DNA from: Ignavibacteriota bacterium | GTDB lineage: Bacteria > Bacteroidota > Ignavibacteria > Tepidaquicellales > Tepidaquicellaceae | Direction of reading: 5' to 3' | DNA: 52,479 nucleotides | NCBI GenBank assembly: GCA_020437545.1 | Contig: JAGQWH010000007.1 | Coordinates: forward strand, 1-52,479 | Part shown: positions 18,510 through 27,112 of the stretch, piece by piece | How the letters are laid out: every line of letters begins with the position of its first letter | Position numbering within the stretch: position 1 is the first letter of the stretch | Notes under the pieces: generated by a model | Told to the model about the DNA's origin: nothing | Databases searched by the model: none | What the model saw: only the letters and a program-made list of their open reading frames with translations | Program-made: the position numbers and the translations under genes

Positions 18510-20057
18510 TTATTTTTTTTCTGTAATATTGCTTTCTATTGTTCCGTTCAAAGTCAGTTTTGTTTTTACCGCCTGAAAATTTTCAACGATCTTTTTTACG
18601 CTTGTCTCAGTTTTCGACAGAAATGTATTTGGATAAACTCCGATCCAGACTATGAAAAATATTATCGGTAAAAAAGATACAAGTTCGACTTTGGACAGGT
18701 CCTTCAGATCTTTATTTTCCTCTTTATCGATTGGTCCCAGCATTACCCTCTGAAACATCCATAATAAATAAACTGCTGCCAGTATTACTGCTGTAGTGGA
18801 AACTATCACATAAACGTGACTGCCTAAATTTGAAGAATAAAATGATCCGAGCAAAATGAGGAATTCTCCTACAAAGCCATTAAGCCCCGGAAGTCCTATG
18901 GAAGAAAATACTATTATCATAAAGACTACTGAGAATACTGGCATGACCTTCATTATTCCTCCAAAGTCCGCAATTTTCTTAGTATGTCTTCTTTCATATA
19001 AAACTCCGACAAGCATAAAGAGAGCGCCTGTAGATAGTCCGTGATTGATCATTTGTATAATGCTTCCCTGAAGAGAAATATCCGTGATTGCAAATGTACC
19101 AAGTACTATGAATCCAAGATGGCTGACAGACGAATATGCAACAAGTTTTTTAATATCTTTCTGAACTATAGATAACAATGCTCCATACACGATTCCTATA
19201 ACTGCAAGGGTCGCTATATAAGGTGTCAGTTCAATGAAAGCAGCCGGAAACAACGGAAGTGAAAACCTGATAAGTCCGTATGTTCCCATTTTCAACAATA
19301 CAGCAGCAAGTATTACACTTCCAGCAGTTGGTGCCTGAACGTGCGCATCAGGCAGCCATGTATGAAATGGAAATAACGGTACCTTTATTAAAAAACTCAA
19401 AGTAAATAATATGAAAAGATATATCTGCTTGTTAAGAGGTAACTGATATGCAAACTGTGTCAGATTGGTAAGATCCGTTGAGAATGTGCCTGTATAAGGC
19501 AGACATAAAAAGCTAAGCCATATAATACCGATAAGCATCAGCAGACTTCCGAACATTGTATAAAGGAAAAACTTTACCGTAGCGTAAATTCTGTCTTCCG
19601 AACCCCAGATACCGATTATGAAATACATTGGAATAAGAATGAACTCCCAGAATACATAAAACAATATAAGATCCAGAGAAGCAAAAACTCCTATCAGACA
19701 TGCATCGAGAAGGATAAGCAAAAAGTAAAATCCGTTGAGATTTTTTTTGATCCCGTTCCAAGAAGCTAAAATTGCCAGCGGGAATATAAAAGTAGACATC
19801 AGTATCAGAAGCATGGAAATTCCGTCTATACCAAGAAAATAATAAGTGTTTGTAATTTCCACCCATTTGAATTTTTCTACAAACTGATAGCCCGGGTTCG
19901 ATGGATCGAATGCAAAGAATAAGTATACGGCTATACTAAGCGGTATCAGAGAAACTATTAATGAGTATACTTTTATTAATGAATCTTTTTTGAAAAAAAT
20001 AATTGGTATGGAAAGTATTAATGGTACAAATATCAGAAGAGATAAAATGTTATTCAA
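18510..20057 (-). CDS. nuoM: NADH-quinone oxidoreductase subunit M (NuoM-type)
   Basis: An antiporter-like membrane subunit of respiratory complex I, with proton translocation. The 515 aa and about 14 hydrophobic segments match NuoM. The key charged residues are present: Glu138 in FYVFWEFILIPMYF, Lys225 in FLIKVPLFPFHTWLPDAH and Lys256 in AAVLLKMGTYGLIRF. The start is TTG at 20057 (MNNILSLL). No other nuo gene lies on either side: the neighbours are a GNAT and an SDR. It could serve the main complex from a separate locus, or be a paralogue of a modified complex. Confidence 0.93.
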   Translation of the reverse strand: MNNILSLLIFVPLILSIPIIFFKKDSLIKVYSLIVSLIPLSIAVYLFFAFDPSNPGYQFVEKFKWVEITNTYYFLGIDGISMLLILMSTFIFPLAILASWNGIKKNLNGFYFLLILLDACLIGVFASLDLILFYVFWEFILIPMYFIIGIWGSEDRIYATVKFFLYTMFGSLLMLIGIIWLSFLCLPYTGTFSTDLTNLTQFAYQLPLNKQIYLFILFTLSFLIKVPLFPFHTWLPDAHVQAPTAGSVILAAVLLKMGTYGLIRFSLPLFPAAFIELTPYIATLAVIGIVYGALLSIVQKDIKKLVAYSSVSHLGFIVLGTFAITDISLQGSIIQMINHGLSTGALFMLVGVLYERRHTKKIADFGGIMKVMPVFSVVFMIIVFSSIGLPGLNGFVGEFLILLGSFYSSNLGSHVYVIVSTTAVILAAVYLLWMFQRVMLGPIDKEENKDLKDLSKVELVSFLPIIFFIVWIGVYPNTFLSKTETSVKKIVENFQAVKTKLTLNGTIESNITEKK

Positions 20058-20159
20058 TTTATATGATAGTTATATAATTTTCTGTTGGATAGACCTTTGT
20101 TATATTAATATCTGCAAATATAGTTATTGAAAAATTTATATATAAGTCCAAATATTATT

Positions 20160-20729
20160 TTACTTATTATATTTTGGATAGATAGCATATAGTCTGTATT
20201 TTCTTCCGGTGCAGCTTGTACCGTCATCATTATAAAATTGTCTGGTTACTGTCTTCTGTAACCGTTGAGCTTTACGGAAACCGATCTTTCTGAGATTATT
20301 CTGAGCTTTGAAATTCTCAGTATGAATGTATGCAACTATGTATCTGAATTTATGCAGACTCAATATGTAATCAATCAGAATCCTTGATGATTCGAAACCA
20401 AGTTTTAATCCCCTGTATTCTTTCTGAATCGCAGTTGATATCTCACAGGCTTCATCATAGTGTTTTCTCCATTTAAAGCAGACATAACCAATATATTTCC
20501 TGCCGGATCTAACTGCATACCAGACTTCAACCGGGTGAACGGATTTTTTCTTTATCCAGCTCCGTATCTTTGGTCTGGTTCTGTAATTAAGATAATCCGG
20601 ATTCAGAAATTCTTCAGTTTCTTTCTCAGTGAAAATATTATAGATGAGTTCAGTAAGCCTTTCATCACCTTTTTTAAATTCAAATTTTACCAAAGAACAG
20701 CCATTACCTTTTAAGAGCTTCTTATACAA
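20160..20729 (-). CDS. GNAT-family N-acetyltransferase
   Basis: A 189-aa probable acetyl-CoA-dependent acyltransferase, substrate unknown. The GNAT core is recognisable: VEVWYAVRSGRKYIGYV (strands 2-3), the acetyl-CoA-binding segment QKEYRGLKLGFESSRIL (a slightly degenerate R/QxxGxG/A), and AYIHTENFKAQNNLRKIGF (the RimJ/RimL-like motif B region). The C-terminus is very basic. The indicated start is TTG at 20729, and a later TTG near residue 13 is also possible. It is separated from nuoM by about 100 nt. Confidence 0.75.
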   Translation of the reverse strand: MYKKLLKGNGCSLVKFEFKKGDERLTELIYNIFTEKETEEFLNPDYLNYRTRPKIRSWIKKKSVHPVEVWYAVRSGRKYIGYVCFKWRKHYDEACEISTAIQKEYRGLKLGFESSRILIDYILSLHKFRYIVAYIHTENFKAQNNLRKIGFRKAQRLQKTVTRQFYNDDGTSCTGRKYRLYAIYPKYNK

Positions 20730-20771
20730 AAATCAGTTTGATTTAAATTATTTAAATTAAATTTCAGATAA

Positions 20772-22262
20772 TCAGTCTTTAGGTACGACAGTTCCATACC
20801 AGAATTTCTTCGTCCTGTCCTTTATTTCATCAATGTGAATGTGTTTGGTTTCAGTGTATTCCTTAAGCCCGTCCATTCCGAACTCTCTACCGATCCCGCT
20901 TTGCTTGTATCCGCCAAACGGTGCTCTGTCACTTAAAAGGTGATATTCATTTATCCAGACAGTTCCGGTTCTTAATCTCTTTGCTATCTTTAGTGCTCTT
21001 TCATCACTTCCGGACCATACAGCTCCGCCAAGTCCGTAGATAGAATCATTTGCTATTTCTACTGCTTCATCTTCATCCTTGAATTTTATAAGAACAACAA
21101 CCGGTCCGAATATTTCTTCCTGAGATATCTTCATTTTATTATTGCAGTTCACAAATACGGTCGGCTCTATAAAATATCCTTTATCCCCCACTTTGTTACC
21201 GCCTGTTAATATCTCAGCTCCTTCTTCTTTTCCGGTTTTAATATAGTCCATTATAATATTAAACTGTTTCTCATTTATGATCGGACCAACTTCCGTCTTT
21301 TTATCCATTGGATCTCCAATGGTCATTTTTTCAATTTTCTCTTTGAGCTTTTTAGTGAATTCATCATAGATCTTTTCATGAACAAGCAGACGAGTTCCGC
21401 CTTCGCAGCATTGTCCCTGATGATAGAATCCTGCATAGATAGCGCCGTCAACGCTCATTTCCATATCGGCGTCATCAAGTACTATATTAGCTGATTTCCC
21501 TCCGCATTCAAGTGTAATCTTCTTCAGGTTATCGGCTGCATTTCTCATGATTATTTTTCCGACTTCAGTCGAACCTGTAAAACCAACTTTATCAACCTTC
21601 GGATTCTTTACAAGCTCTGTTCCAATAATACTTCCTGGTCCAGTGATTATGTTCACGACTCCTTTCGGCATATCGGTTTCGCTGATTATCCTTGCAAGCT
21701 CGCATGCTGTAACAGAGGTTTCCATAGCAGGTTTTAATACAACCGTATTACCGGCAGCAAGCGCTGGTCCGAGTTTCCAAATAGCCATCTTCAAAGGGAA
21801 ATTCCACGGCGTGATCAATGCGCAGACGCCTAAAGGTTCTCTCCTGAGAATATTTTTACTTACTCCTTCCTTTGAAAGACCGGCAATATCTTCGTTCAGA
21901 TCCACGGAAGCCATTTTTGAAAAAAAGTTGAGACTTTTTGCTGACAGAAAAACATCTTCCCCCGCTTTCCTGATTGTCGATCCTGAATCAAGGACTTCAA
22001 GCTCCGTTAGCTTTTTTGCATTCTCGTTAATTTTATCGACTATCTGTTTAATTATTCTGCTTCTTTCTTCACCGGGCAAATTACTCCAGACCCCGCTGTC
22101 AAATGCCTTTCTGGCAGCATCAACAGCTGCATCAGCATCTTTTACTGTTGCACTGGAAATTTTAGCAATGACTTCCCCGTTAGCCGGATTTACTGCATCA
22201 AATGTTTGTTTATCTTCTGATTCACGGAACTCTCCGTTTATGTATAGCAAATAGTTTTCCAT
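20772..22262 (-). CDS. NAD(P)-dependent aldehyde dehydrogenase
   Basis: Oxidises an aldehyde to its carboxylic acid. The 496 aa are typical of the ALDH superfamily. Seen: the oxyanion Asn154 in ITPWNFPL, the cofactor-binding GFTGSTEVG (about 228-236), the general base Glu252 in TLECGGKSAN, and the nucleophile Cys286 in GQCCEGGTR. Overall it is closest to the broad-range/betaine-aldehyde-type group (DRAPFGGYKQSGIGRE near the C-terminus), but the substrate is not predictable. It is the only obvious member of its pathway here. ATG start at 22262. Confidence 0.93.
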   Translation of the reverse strand: MENYLLYINGEFRESEDKQTFDAVNPANGEVIAKISSATVKDADAAVDAARKAFDSGVWSNLPGEERSRIIKQIVDKINENAKKLTELEVLDSGSTIRKAGEDVFLSAKSLNFFSKMASVDLNEDIAGLSKEGVSKNILRREPLGVCALITPWNFPLKMAIWKLGPALAAGNTVVLKPAMETSVTACELARIISETDMPKGVVNIITGPGSIIGTELVKNPKVDKVGFTGSTEVGKIIMRNAADNLKKITLECGGKSANIVLDDADMEMSVDGAIYAGFYHQGQCCEGGTRLLVHEKIYDEFTKKLKEKIEKMTIGDPMDKKTEVGPIINEKQFNIIMDYIKTGKEEGAEILTGGNKVGDKGYFIEPTVFVNCNNKMKISQEEIFGPVVVLIKFKDEDEAVEIANDSIYGLGGAVWSGSDERALKIAKRLRTGTVWINEYHLLSDRAPFGGYKQSGIGREFGMDGLKEYTETKHIHIDEIKDRTKKFWYGTVVPKD

Positions 22263-22393
22263 ATATGAATTATTTTTTATTAATTAAAATTTAGTTTTTA
22301 AAATTTACAAAAGACAGGAAGCTGATATCGGATACAACTTAAAAAAGAAGATATGAAAAAAGAGGATGTTTATTCCCCATTTTCAAATCTTAA

Positions 22394-22891
22394 TTACATA
22401 TAAAGGTAAGGTTTCCATTCTTCATCAATCCTTCCGGCAAAATTTTTTATAAACGTAATATGCGAAGGTCTTTTAGGCGGATTCATTATCTTCATCTTGG
22501 ATTCTTCCGGAGTCCTGTTCCCTTTTTTATTATTACATTTAATACAAGCCGTGGTCAGATTTTCCCAGCTGTCCTCACCGCCTCTGGATTTGGGCATTAC
22601 ATGATCAACCGTTAAATTGGAAGTCGTACCGCAATACTGGCACCTGTGTTCATCCCTTCTTAATATATTCTTCCTGGATAAAATTATCTTCTTGAAAGGA
22701 ACTCTTACAAAAAATACCAGTCTGACAATACTCGGATAATCAAAGCTTCTGTGAACGCTGCATATTTTCTTTTCCGCTAAGCAATAAATTGCCTCGGCTT
22801 TTCCCAGATAAATCAATACGATCGCTCTTTTAACATTACATATAGTGAGAGGTTCATAGCTTTGATTTAAAACTAGAACCTTTCCGTTCAG
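22394..22891 (-). CDS. HNH endonuclease (start unresolved; apparent frame break at N-terminus)
   Basis: A small cytoplasmic HNH-type nuclease. Seen: two CxxC zinc knuckles (CQYCG and CIKCNN) around the HNH core [18 protein letters not shown]. The only standard in-frame start, TTG at 22816, lies inside the conserved domain. The family N-terminus continues upstream in frame as [20 protein letters not shown], and the frame stays open to 22964, but without ATG, GTG or TTG. The end given here is the CTG at 22889-22891. A strong Shine-Dalgarno at 22945-22951 and ATGs at 22944 and 22929 are one frame away. A one-base loss, a sequencing error, programmed frameshifting or a non-AUG start could each explain this. 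Confidence 0.8.
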   Translation of the reverse strand: MNGKVLVLNQSYEPLTICNVKRAIVLIYLGKAEAIYCLAEKKICSVHRSFDYPSIVRLVFFVRVPFKKIILSRKNILRRDEHRCQYCGTTSNLTVDHVMPKSRGGEDSWENLTTACIKCNNKKGNRTPEESKMKIMNPPKRPSHITFIKNFAGRIDEEWKPYLYM

Positions 22892-22944
22892 ATAATTTAT
22901 CTGATTTTTGATTTTATGTTTATTGTCATGTTCGTAGAAGACAT

Positions 22945-22951
22945 CCTCCTT
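22945..22951 (-). promoter_or_regulatory. Strong Shine-Dalgarno upstream of the HNH gene
   Basis: AAGGAGG on the minus strand, one of the best ribosome-binding sites in the window. It directs ribosomes to an ATG (22944, or 22929 after a longer spacer) in a frame that ends at TAA 22897-22899. That frame is one base out of register with the HNH frame. It is evidence that the HNH gene begins here and that its frame is interrupted. Confidence 0.5.
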
Positions 22952-23065
22952 GTATTTATCTTGTGTTTATATATCTGTTAAATTAAAGATATTAAAAGGA
23001 ATAATCAATTTTAATTTGAAAACATCTGAAAATTTCACAAATGCTTAACCTTGAAAATTTATTCT

Positions 23066-23452
23066 TCATTTTCTTATAATTTCACCGAATGCTATATCAT
23101 ATCCATCAGGATCATTTATGCCGAATTCCTTTACTCCATAAGGCTGAATGCACAGATCCCAGTCAATAGTTGCTCCGGATTCCCTGAACTCTTTATATAA
23201 CTCTTCAGCATTATCAGTCCAGAAATATACATTTGAGGTTTTTTCAACCAGCTTCCAGTTAGGAACGATCTTGTTTTCATCACATTGAGCAAACATCAGA
23301 TGGTTACCATCCCTTTGAATTATTGCAAAGTTAGGAGGTTCACCATAAATTGATTCATCGCCGAATCCGCATTTCTCACTGTACCATTTTACGGACTCCA
23401 TAACATCTTTTACTAAAAGTATGGGGGAATGTGAAGTTATATTTGCTTTCAT
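23066..23452 (-). CDS. VOC-family (glyoxalase/bleomycin-resistance-like) protein
   Basis: A 128-aa single-domain vicinal-oxygen-chelate fold protein. Seen: the N-terminal SPILLVKDVMESVKWYSEKCGF, the central VYFWTDNAEELYKEFRESGA, and the C-terminal GVKEFGINDPDGYDIAFGE, the usual betaalphabetabetabeta repeats. The retained DPDGY and terminal Glu fit a member that may bind metal or a hydrophobic ligand. The specific substrate (glyoxal, antibiotic or other) cannot be told. ATG start at 23452, divergent from the serine hydrolase gene. Confidence 0.85.
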   Translation of the reverse strand: MKANITSHSPILLVKDVMESVKWYSEKCGFGDESIYGEPPNFAIIQRDGNHLMFAQCDENKIVPNWKLVEKTSNVYFWTDNAEELYKEFRESGATIDWDLCIQPYGVKEFGINDPDGYDIAFGEIIRK

Positions 23453-23511
23453 AAATTTTTTGAAACCTTTGATTAAAAAATTTAGTCTATACCTGTAATT
23501 AGAATTAAAAT

Positions 23512-23535
23512 TTTTTAATCCCGGCGGATTAAAAA
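23512..23535. other. Hairpin in the divergent intergenic region, GC core CGGC
   Basis: A 10-bp stem, TTTTTAATCC at 23512-23521 with GGATTAAAAA at 23526-23535, has loop CGGC. It sits 25 nt upstream of the serine hydrolase ATG (23561), so it would be in its leader or overlap its promoter. It may be an operator or 5' stem-loop. Its GGCGGATT edge recurs in other palindromes in the window. Confidence 0.4.
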
Positions 23536-23560
23536 TTAACCCTCAAAATTAAATAAAAAT

Positions 23561-25282
23561 ATGAAAATTGTAAAACTATTTACGCTGACTTTTATTTTTA
23601 ACATTCTTATCAGTTTTAACATCAGATCTCAGGGTTTTAATGAAAATAGCGAAAGCACCATTCAATTCATTGACAGTCTGGCTAATGCCCAATATCCTGC
23701 TACAGAACCCGGTTTGACGTTACTGATATCAAGAAACGGAATTCCGCTATTTGTTAAATCTTATGGACTTTCGGATATTCTGGAGCAGTATCCGCTCACT
23801 GAAAATAATGTTTTTGCAATTGGAAGCATGTCAAAGCAGTTTACAGCTGTTGGAATTCTTCTGCTTGCAAATGAAGGCAAATTAAATCTCAGTGATAATA
23901 TTAAAAAATATTTACCCCAATATAATACACACGGTAAAGATATCACTGTTAAGCAATGTCTCACACATTCCAGCGGCATCTTAAGTTTTACCGAAAAGGA
24001 AGGCTTTGATTCTTTATTCACTTTGACATTATCAAAAGATAAAATGATAGAATTCTTTGAGAATGATGATTTGTTGTTTGAACCCGGAAGTGATTTCAGT
24101 TATTCAAACTCCGGTTATTTAATTCTCGGAATGATAATTGAAAAGGTCAGCGGTATGGATTACAATCAATTCATTAGGAAAAATATATTTGAAAAGGCCG
24201 GTATGACAAATACCTATTTTTATGGTGAAGAAAATATAATACCGGTAAAAGCGATTGGATATGATGGCAGAGGCATCTCCACTTATAAGGAAACAAGTCA
24301 ATTTTTTAGCGGATGGACTGAGGGAGCTGGTAATATTAAAAGTTGTGTCAATGATCTTTTGTCATGGAACAATTTTCTCATAAGCGGAAAGTTGATTCCT
24401 GAAGATCTGATTCAGGAAGCATTTAAGCCAAATATTCTTCCCGGTGGATTAAATTCTAATTACGGTTATGGCTGGAATGTCACTATGCTTGAAGATAAAA
24501 AAATAATAAGACACGGCGGAGCTATAAATGGTTTTCTTTCCGATGCCGTTTATCTGCCGGAGGATAAAATATTCATAGTTGCTTTATCAAATAACACGGG
24601 TAAATCCCCTGATAAACTTACAGATAAGATTGTTTTAAAGATCTTAAATTTGAATAGCGCAGACCCAGACCGCATTGCTTATGACAAAAATTCATTTGAT
24701 CTGTATGAAGGCTCCTATGAAGTCCAGAGAGACGGCGGTCGTCTATTGAAGAATTACACTAATGACAAACAATGCAGATTCATATTTGTAGAGAATGACA
24801 GTCTAAAATTACAAAGAACCGGCGGAGGTCTTTTTACACTATTGCAATATGACAAAGATAAATTTTTCATAGAATCATCGGACAAAAGATTTGAATTTGT
24901 ACGGGATGGTGATGGGAAAGTAAGCGCTCTGGATGTTTCAAGCTATCCTGTAACTTTCGGTCTGACAGACTTATGTATAAGATCAGACGCCGAAAGACCA
25001 AAAGAAAGGGAAATTATCACAGTAAGCCAAGAATCATTGAAAAATTTTGAAGGAGAGTTTGAGTTACAGCCGGGATTCAATCTGAAAATATTTACCGAAA
25101 ATGGTGAACTGTTTGTTCAGGCAACTGGTCAGGAAAAACTAAAACTATATGCAGAAAGCAACAATAAGTTTTTTCTTAAAGAAGTTGATGCTCAGGTGGA
25201 ATTCATTCAGGATAAAGACAACAGTGTCAATAAGCTCATATTTACACAGGGGCAGCAGATGGAATGTATAAGAATTAAATAA
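23561..25282 (+). CDS. Exported serine hydrolase, beta-lactamase/PBP4*-like
   Basis: A 573-aa protein with a signal peptide (about 1-24, ending RSQ) and a class C beta-lactamase-like (S12) domain. The active-site set is visible: SMSK (Ser89, Lys92), Tyr181-Ser-Asn183 in DFSYSNSGYLILG, and HGGAINGF as the third box. The 230-residue C-terminal extension looks like two beta-rich lipocalin-like modules (YEGSYEVQ... and FEGEFELQPG...), common in S12 hydrolases of this phylum. A peptidase, esterase or D-aminopeptidase role is likelier than antibiotic resistance. It stands alone, divergent from the VOC gene. Confidence 0.92.
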   Translation: MKIVKLFTLTFIFNILISFNIRSQGFNENSESTIQFIDSLANAQYPATEPGLTLLISRNGIPLFVKSYGLSDILEQYPLTENNVFAIGSMSKQFTAVGILLLANEGKLNLSDNIKKYLPQYNTHGKDITVKQCLTHSSGILSFTEKEGFDSLFTLTLSKDKMIEFFENDDLLFEPGSDFSYSNSGYLILGMIIEKVSGMDYNQFIRKNIFEKAGMTNTYFYGEENIIPVKAIGYDGRGISTYKETSQFFSGWTEGAGNIKSCVNDLLSWNNFLISGKLIPEDLIQEAFKPNILPGGLNSNYGYGWNVTMLEDKKIIRHGGAINGFLSDAVYLPEDKIFIVALSNNTGKSPDKLTDKIVLKILNLNSADPDRIAYDKNSFDLYEGSYEVQRDGGRLLKNYTNDKQCRFIFVENDSLKLQRTGGGLFTLLQYDKDKFFIESSDKRFEFVRDGDGKVSALDVSSYPVTFGLTDLCIRSDAERPKEREIITVSQESLKNFEGEFELQPGFNLKIFTENGELFVQATGQEKLKLYAESNNKFFLKEVDAQVEFIQDKDNSVNKLIFTQGQQMECIRIK

Positions 25283-25290
25283 ATTGTATA

Positions 25291-25330
25291 ATAAAAAAAA
25301 CTGCCCGTGAACAAATTCTTTCCCGGGCAG
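25291..25330 (-). terminator. Terminator between convergent serine hydrolase and lipoprotein genes
   Basis: CTGCCCG at 25301-25307 pairs with CGGGCAG at 25324-25330, with a 16-nt loop. An A-run at 25293-25300 gives a U-run for minus-strand transcripts. It best terminates the minus-strand lipoprotein gene (stop at 25355). A weaker role for the plus-strand gene (stop at 25282) is possible. Confidence 0.7.
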
Positions 25331-25354
25331 CTTTCAAATATGACTGAATATTTA

Positions 25355-26128
25355 TTATTTTGTAAATTTTAAAACAGTTTTACCTGCCGCTTTAAGACTT
25401 AAAATTCCGTTTTCTAAAGTAAAAGAATCTGCAGATTTCATTGCAGAAAGATATTCGCTTTCCGCAGTCCCCTCACAAGGCATATTCGAAGACATGAATT
25501 TTGAGAATGATATCAGATCGTCTTTAATCTGAACAGCTCCTTTGGATGTATTACATCCCGACATTGTTGTAAATTTATTATCCGATTCAGTAATATTCAG
25601 GTAAGGCAATCCGTTTTGATATTTGCTTTCATCAGGTTTCTGACCGTTCATTTCAGTGAGAGCCCATATTCCGGTTAAAGAATTCGGGTCTTTTGTAAGT
25701 GTAGTATCAACCAGCATAAATTCCGGGATCTGAATCGAACCCGGTTTAAGAAGATATTTATCTGCATCTTCTCCCGTAAATTTTTTACCATTACTGTCGA
25801 GCATGATAAGACCTTCCTTTGTTATCAGGAAAAGACTCATCGCTTTTGTATCTTTTTTAAATAATCTTATTTTTGTATTGTCGTCTTCAAACTGCCAGGT
25901 TCCGTTATTGAAGATCGGCTGAATATTTTCGTTAATATAGATAAGTCTTTCATTGAATTTCAGATCTTCATTAAGGCTGAGCTCATAACTTAATCCTTTG
26001 CAACCGTTACAAGGAAGGAAACTGCTGTATGCTCCGGTCATTTTTATGATCGCCCCTTTTTCAAATCTGTCTTCCTTACATCCTGAAATTAATGTGAACA
26101 GTATAACCGCAAATAATAGTTTTTTCAT
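25355..26128 (-). CDS. Lipoprotein with NlpE-like and META domains
   Basis: A 257-aa envelope lipoprotein. Seen: a signal peptide ending in the lipobox LISGC (lipidated Cys near residue 17), then an NlpE N-terminal-like domain (GAYSSFLPCNGCKGLSYELS, keeping the CxxC-like Cys pair). The C-terminal META/HslJ-like domain (about 145-257) has LTGIWALTEMNGQ, the SGCNT turn and MPCEG. Proteins with these domains are linked to envelope stress, copper or outer-membrane surveillance, but the role here is inferred only. ATG start at 26128. Confidence 0.85.
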   Translation of the reverse strand: MKKLLFAVILFTLISGCKEDRFEKGAIIKMTGAYSSFLPCNGCKGLSYELSLNEDLKFNERLIYINENIQPIFNNGTWQFEDDNTKIRLFKKDTKAMSLFLITKEGLIMLDSNGKKFTGEDADKYLLKPGSIQIPEFMLVDTTLTKDPNSLTGIWALTEMNGQKPDESKYQNGLPYLNITESDNKFTTMSGCNTSKGAVQIKDDLISFSKFMSSNMPCEGTAESEYLSAMKSADSFTLENGILSLKAAGKTVLKFTK

Positions 26129-26344
26129 TTATGATATTTAATTTCAGCAAAAATAATTCATTTAAAATTTAAATGAAATTTAAAACAATTTTTTCCGCCT
26201 CGAAGACTCTAAGACTCAAAGTATTTAAATCTTTAACTCTACAAGTCTATATATTATAACATAATCCATAGATGATGAACGGAGAAAATAGAATTGGAAT
26301 AAATTGAAGTATAATAAATTGAATAAATATTAAAATATTTTACC

Positions 26345-26406
26345 TAATATCTAATACTTAATACCTAATACCTAATACTTAATACCTAATACTTAATACC
26401 TAATAA
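26345..26406. repeat. Heptamer tandem array, words TAATACT/TAATACC
   Basis: Eight uninterrupted 7-bp units run from 26345 to 26400 (one TAATATC, then a mix of TAATACT and TAATACC), with a partial ninth unit after. The stop codon of the minus-strand gene at 26400-26402 lies at the edge of the array. On the other strand the words read GTATTAG-like, matching the array at 27054. It is non-coding: stops occur in all frames. Confidence 0.9.
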
Positions 26407-26963
26407 TCCGGAAATTCCTTTATCAAAGTATAGATCAGACTCCTTTTTTTTATAAAACTGTAATCTCCCATATCATATAAGTGATCATTTGCAAGTAAAG
26501 AACCAACTCCGCCGCCAATCAGTCCAAACGGTATTGCTATAATTATACCTCCCACAAAGCCTGCACCGAATGAACCGGTATGACTTGAACTGCCGCCAAC
26601 GTTATAATCAAACCCTCCCGAAATACCTATTATTAATCCTGTCAGAAAACCTGCTCCGGCTCCGTATAACGCACCTTTCCAGAAACCCTTTGCATTGAAT
26701 TTAATTTTTCTGATATCGCTTACTTTCAGCCTGCCTGATTTTTCATCCTTGAAAAAACCAACCGTAGAATCTTTCAGCCCGAACATCTGTACATCTTTAT
26801 AAACACTTCTTGAATTCATTGTAATAGTGCAGGTGTTTGAAGTGTCTTTTGTATTCAGTGATTTTAAATTTAAGTTTATTGATGAAATGATTGTATCAGC
26901 TGTCTGAGAAAAAACTTCAGTAAAGAAAACCAAAAATACAATAATCAGTTTTATTGATCTCAT
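26400..26963 (-). CDS. Exported protein with glycine-zipper membrane segments
   Basis: 187 aa, family not recognised. It has a signal peptide (MRSIKLIIVFLVFFTEVFSQ) and a short polar domain (about 21-95) with a KDVQMFGLKDSTVGFFKDEK-type strand pattern, similar in feel to small beta-rich exported domains. Two Gly-rich hydrophobic stretches follow (about 100-118 GALYGAGAGFLTGLIIGISG and about 132-157 GAGFVGGIIIAIPFGLIGGG), which look like glycine-zipper segments that pack in membranes. Heptamer arrays of related sequence flank the gene on both sides. The next gene upstream also encodes an exported protein. Confidence 0.65.
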   Translation of the reverse strand: MRSIKLIIVFLVFFTEVFSQTADTIISSINLNLKSLNTKDTSNTCTITMNSRSVYKDVQMFGLKDSTVGFFKDEKSGRLKVSDIRKIKFNAKGFWKGALYGAGAGFLTGLIIGISGGFDYNVGGSSSHTGSFGAGFVGGIIIAIPFGLIGGGVGSLLANDHLYDMGDYSFIKKRSLIYTLIKEFPDY

Positions 26964-27053
26964 AAATTATAAATTATTTAAACATCTGCTTCTGAAAATT
27001 ATAAATTCCTTTTCTTTTTTATAAAAAAAATTACATAGTTTTATAAAAGTGTT

Positions 27054-27090
27054 ACCCAATACTCAATACCCAATACCCAATACCCAATAC
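27054..27090. repeat. Heptamer tandem array, word ACCCAAT
   Basis: Five 7-bp units run from 27054 to 27088 (four ACCCAAT and one ACTCAAT). The complement reads ATTGGGT, and in another register GTATTGG, so it is related to the GTATTAG words at 26345. It lies between two minus-strand exported-protein genes, about 90 nt upstream of the glycine-zipper gene start and just after the stop of the barrel-like gene. Confidence 0.88.
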
Positions 27091-27112
27091 TTTTTAATTC
27101 TCAGACATCTGA

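Noticed and set aside
21547-22254. 235-aa open frame opposite the aldehyde dehydrogenase
   Set aside because: The ALDH motifs on the other strand are unambiguous; the antisense frame has no recognisable domain.
23561-25282. Antibiotic-resistance beta-lactamase
   Set aside because: The S12 motifs fit a broad serine-hydrolase family, and the long C-terminal extension and context do not indicate a resistance enzyme.
26190-26220. Possible 8-bp repeat AAGACTCT/AAGACTCA
   Set aside because: Only two units and a different period; too short to count as an array.
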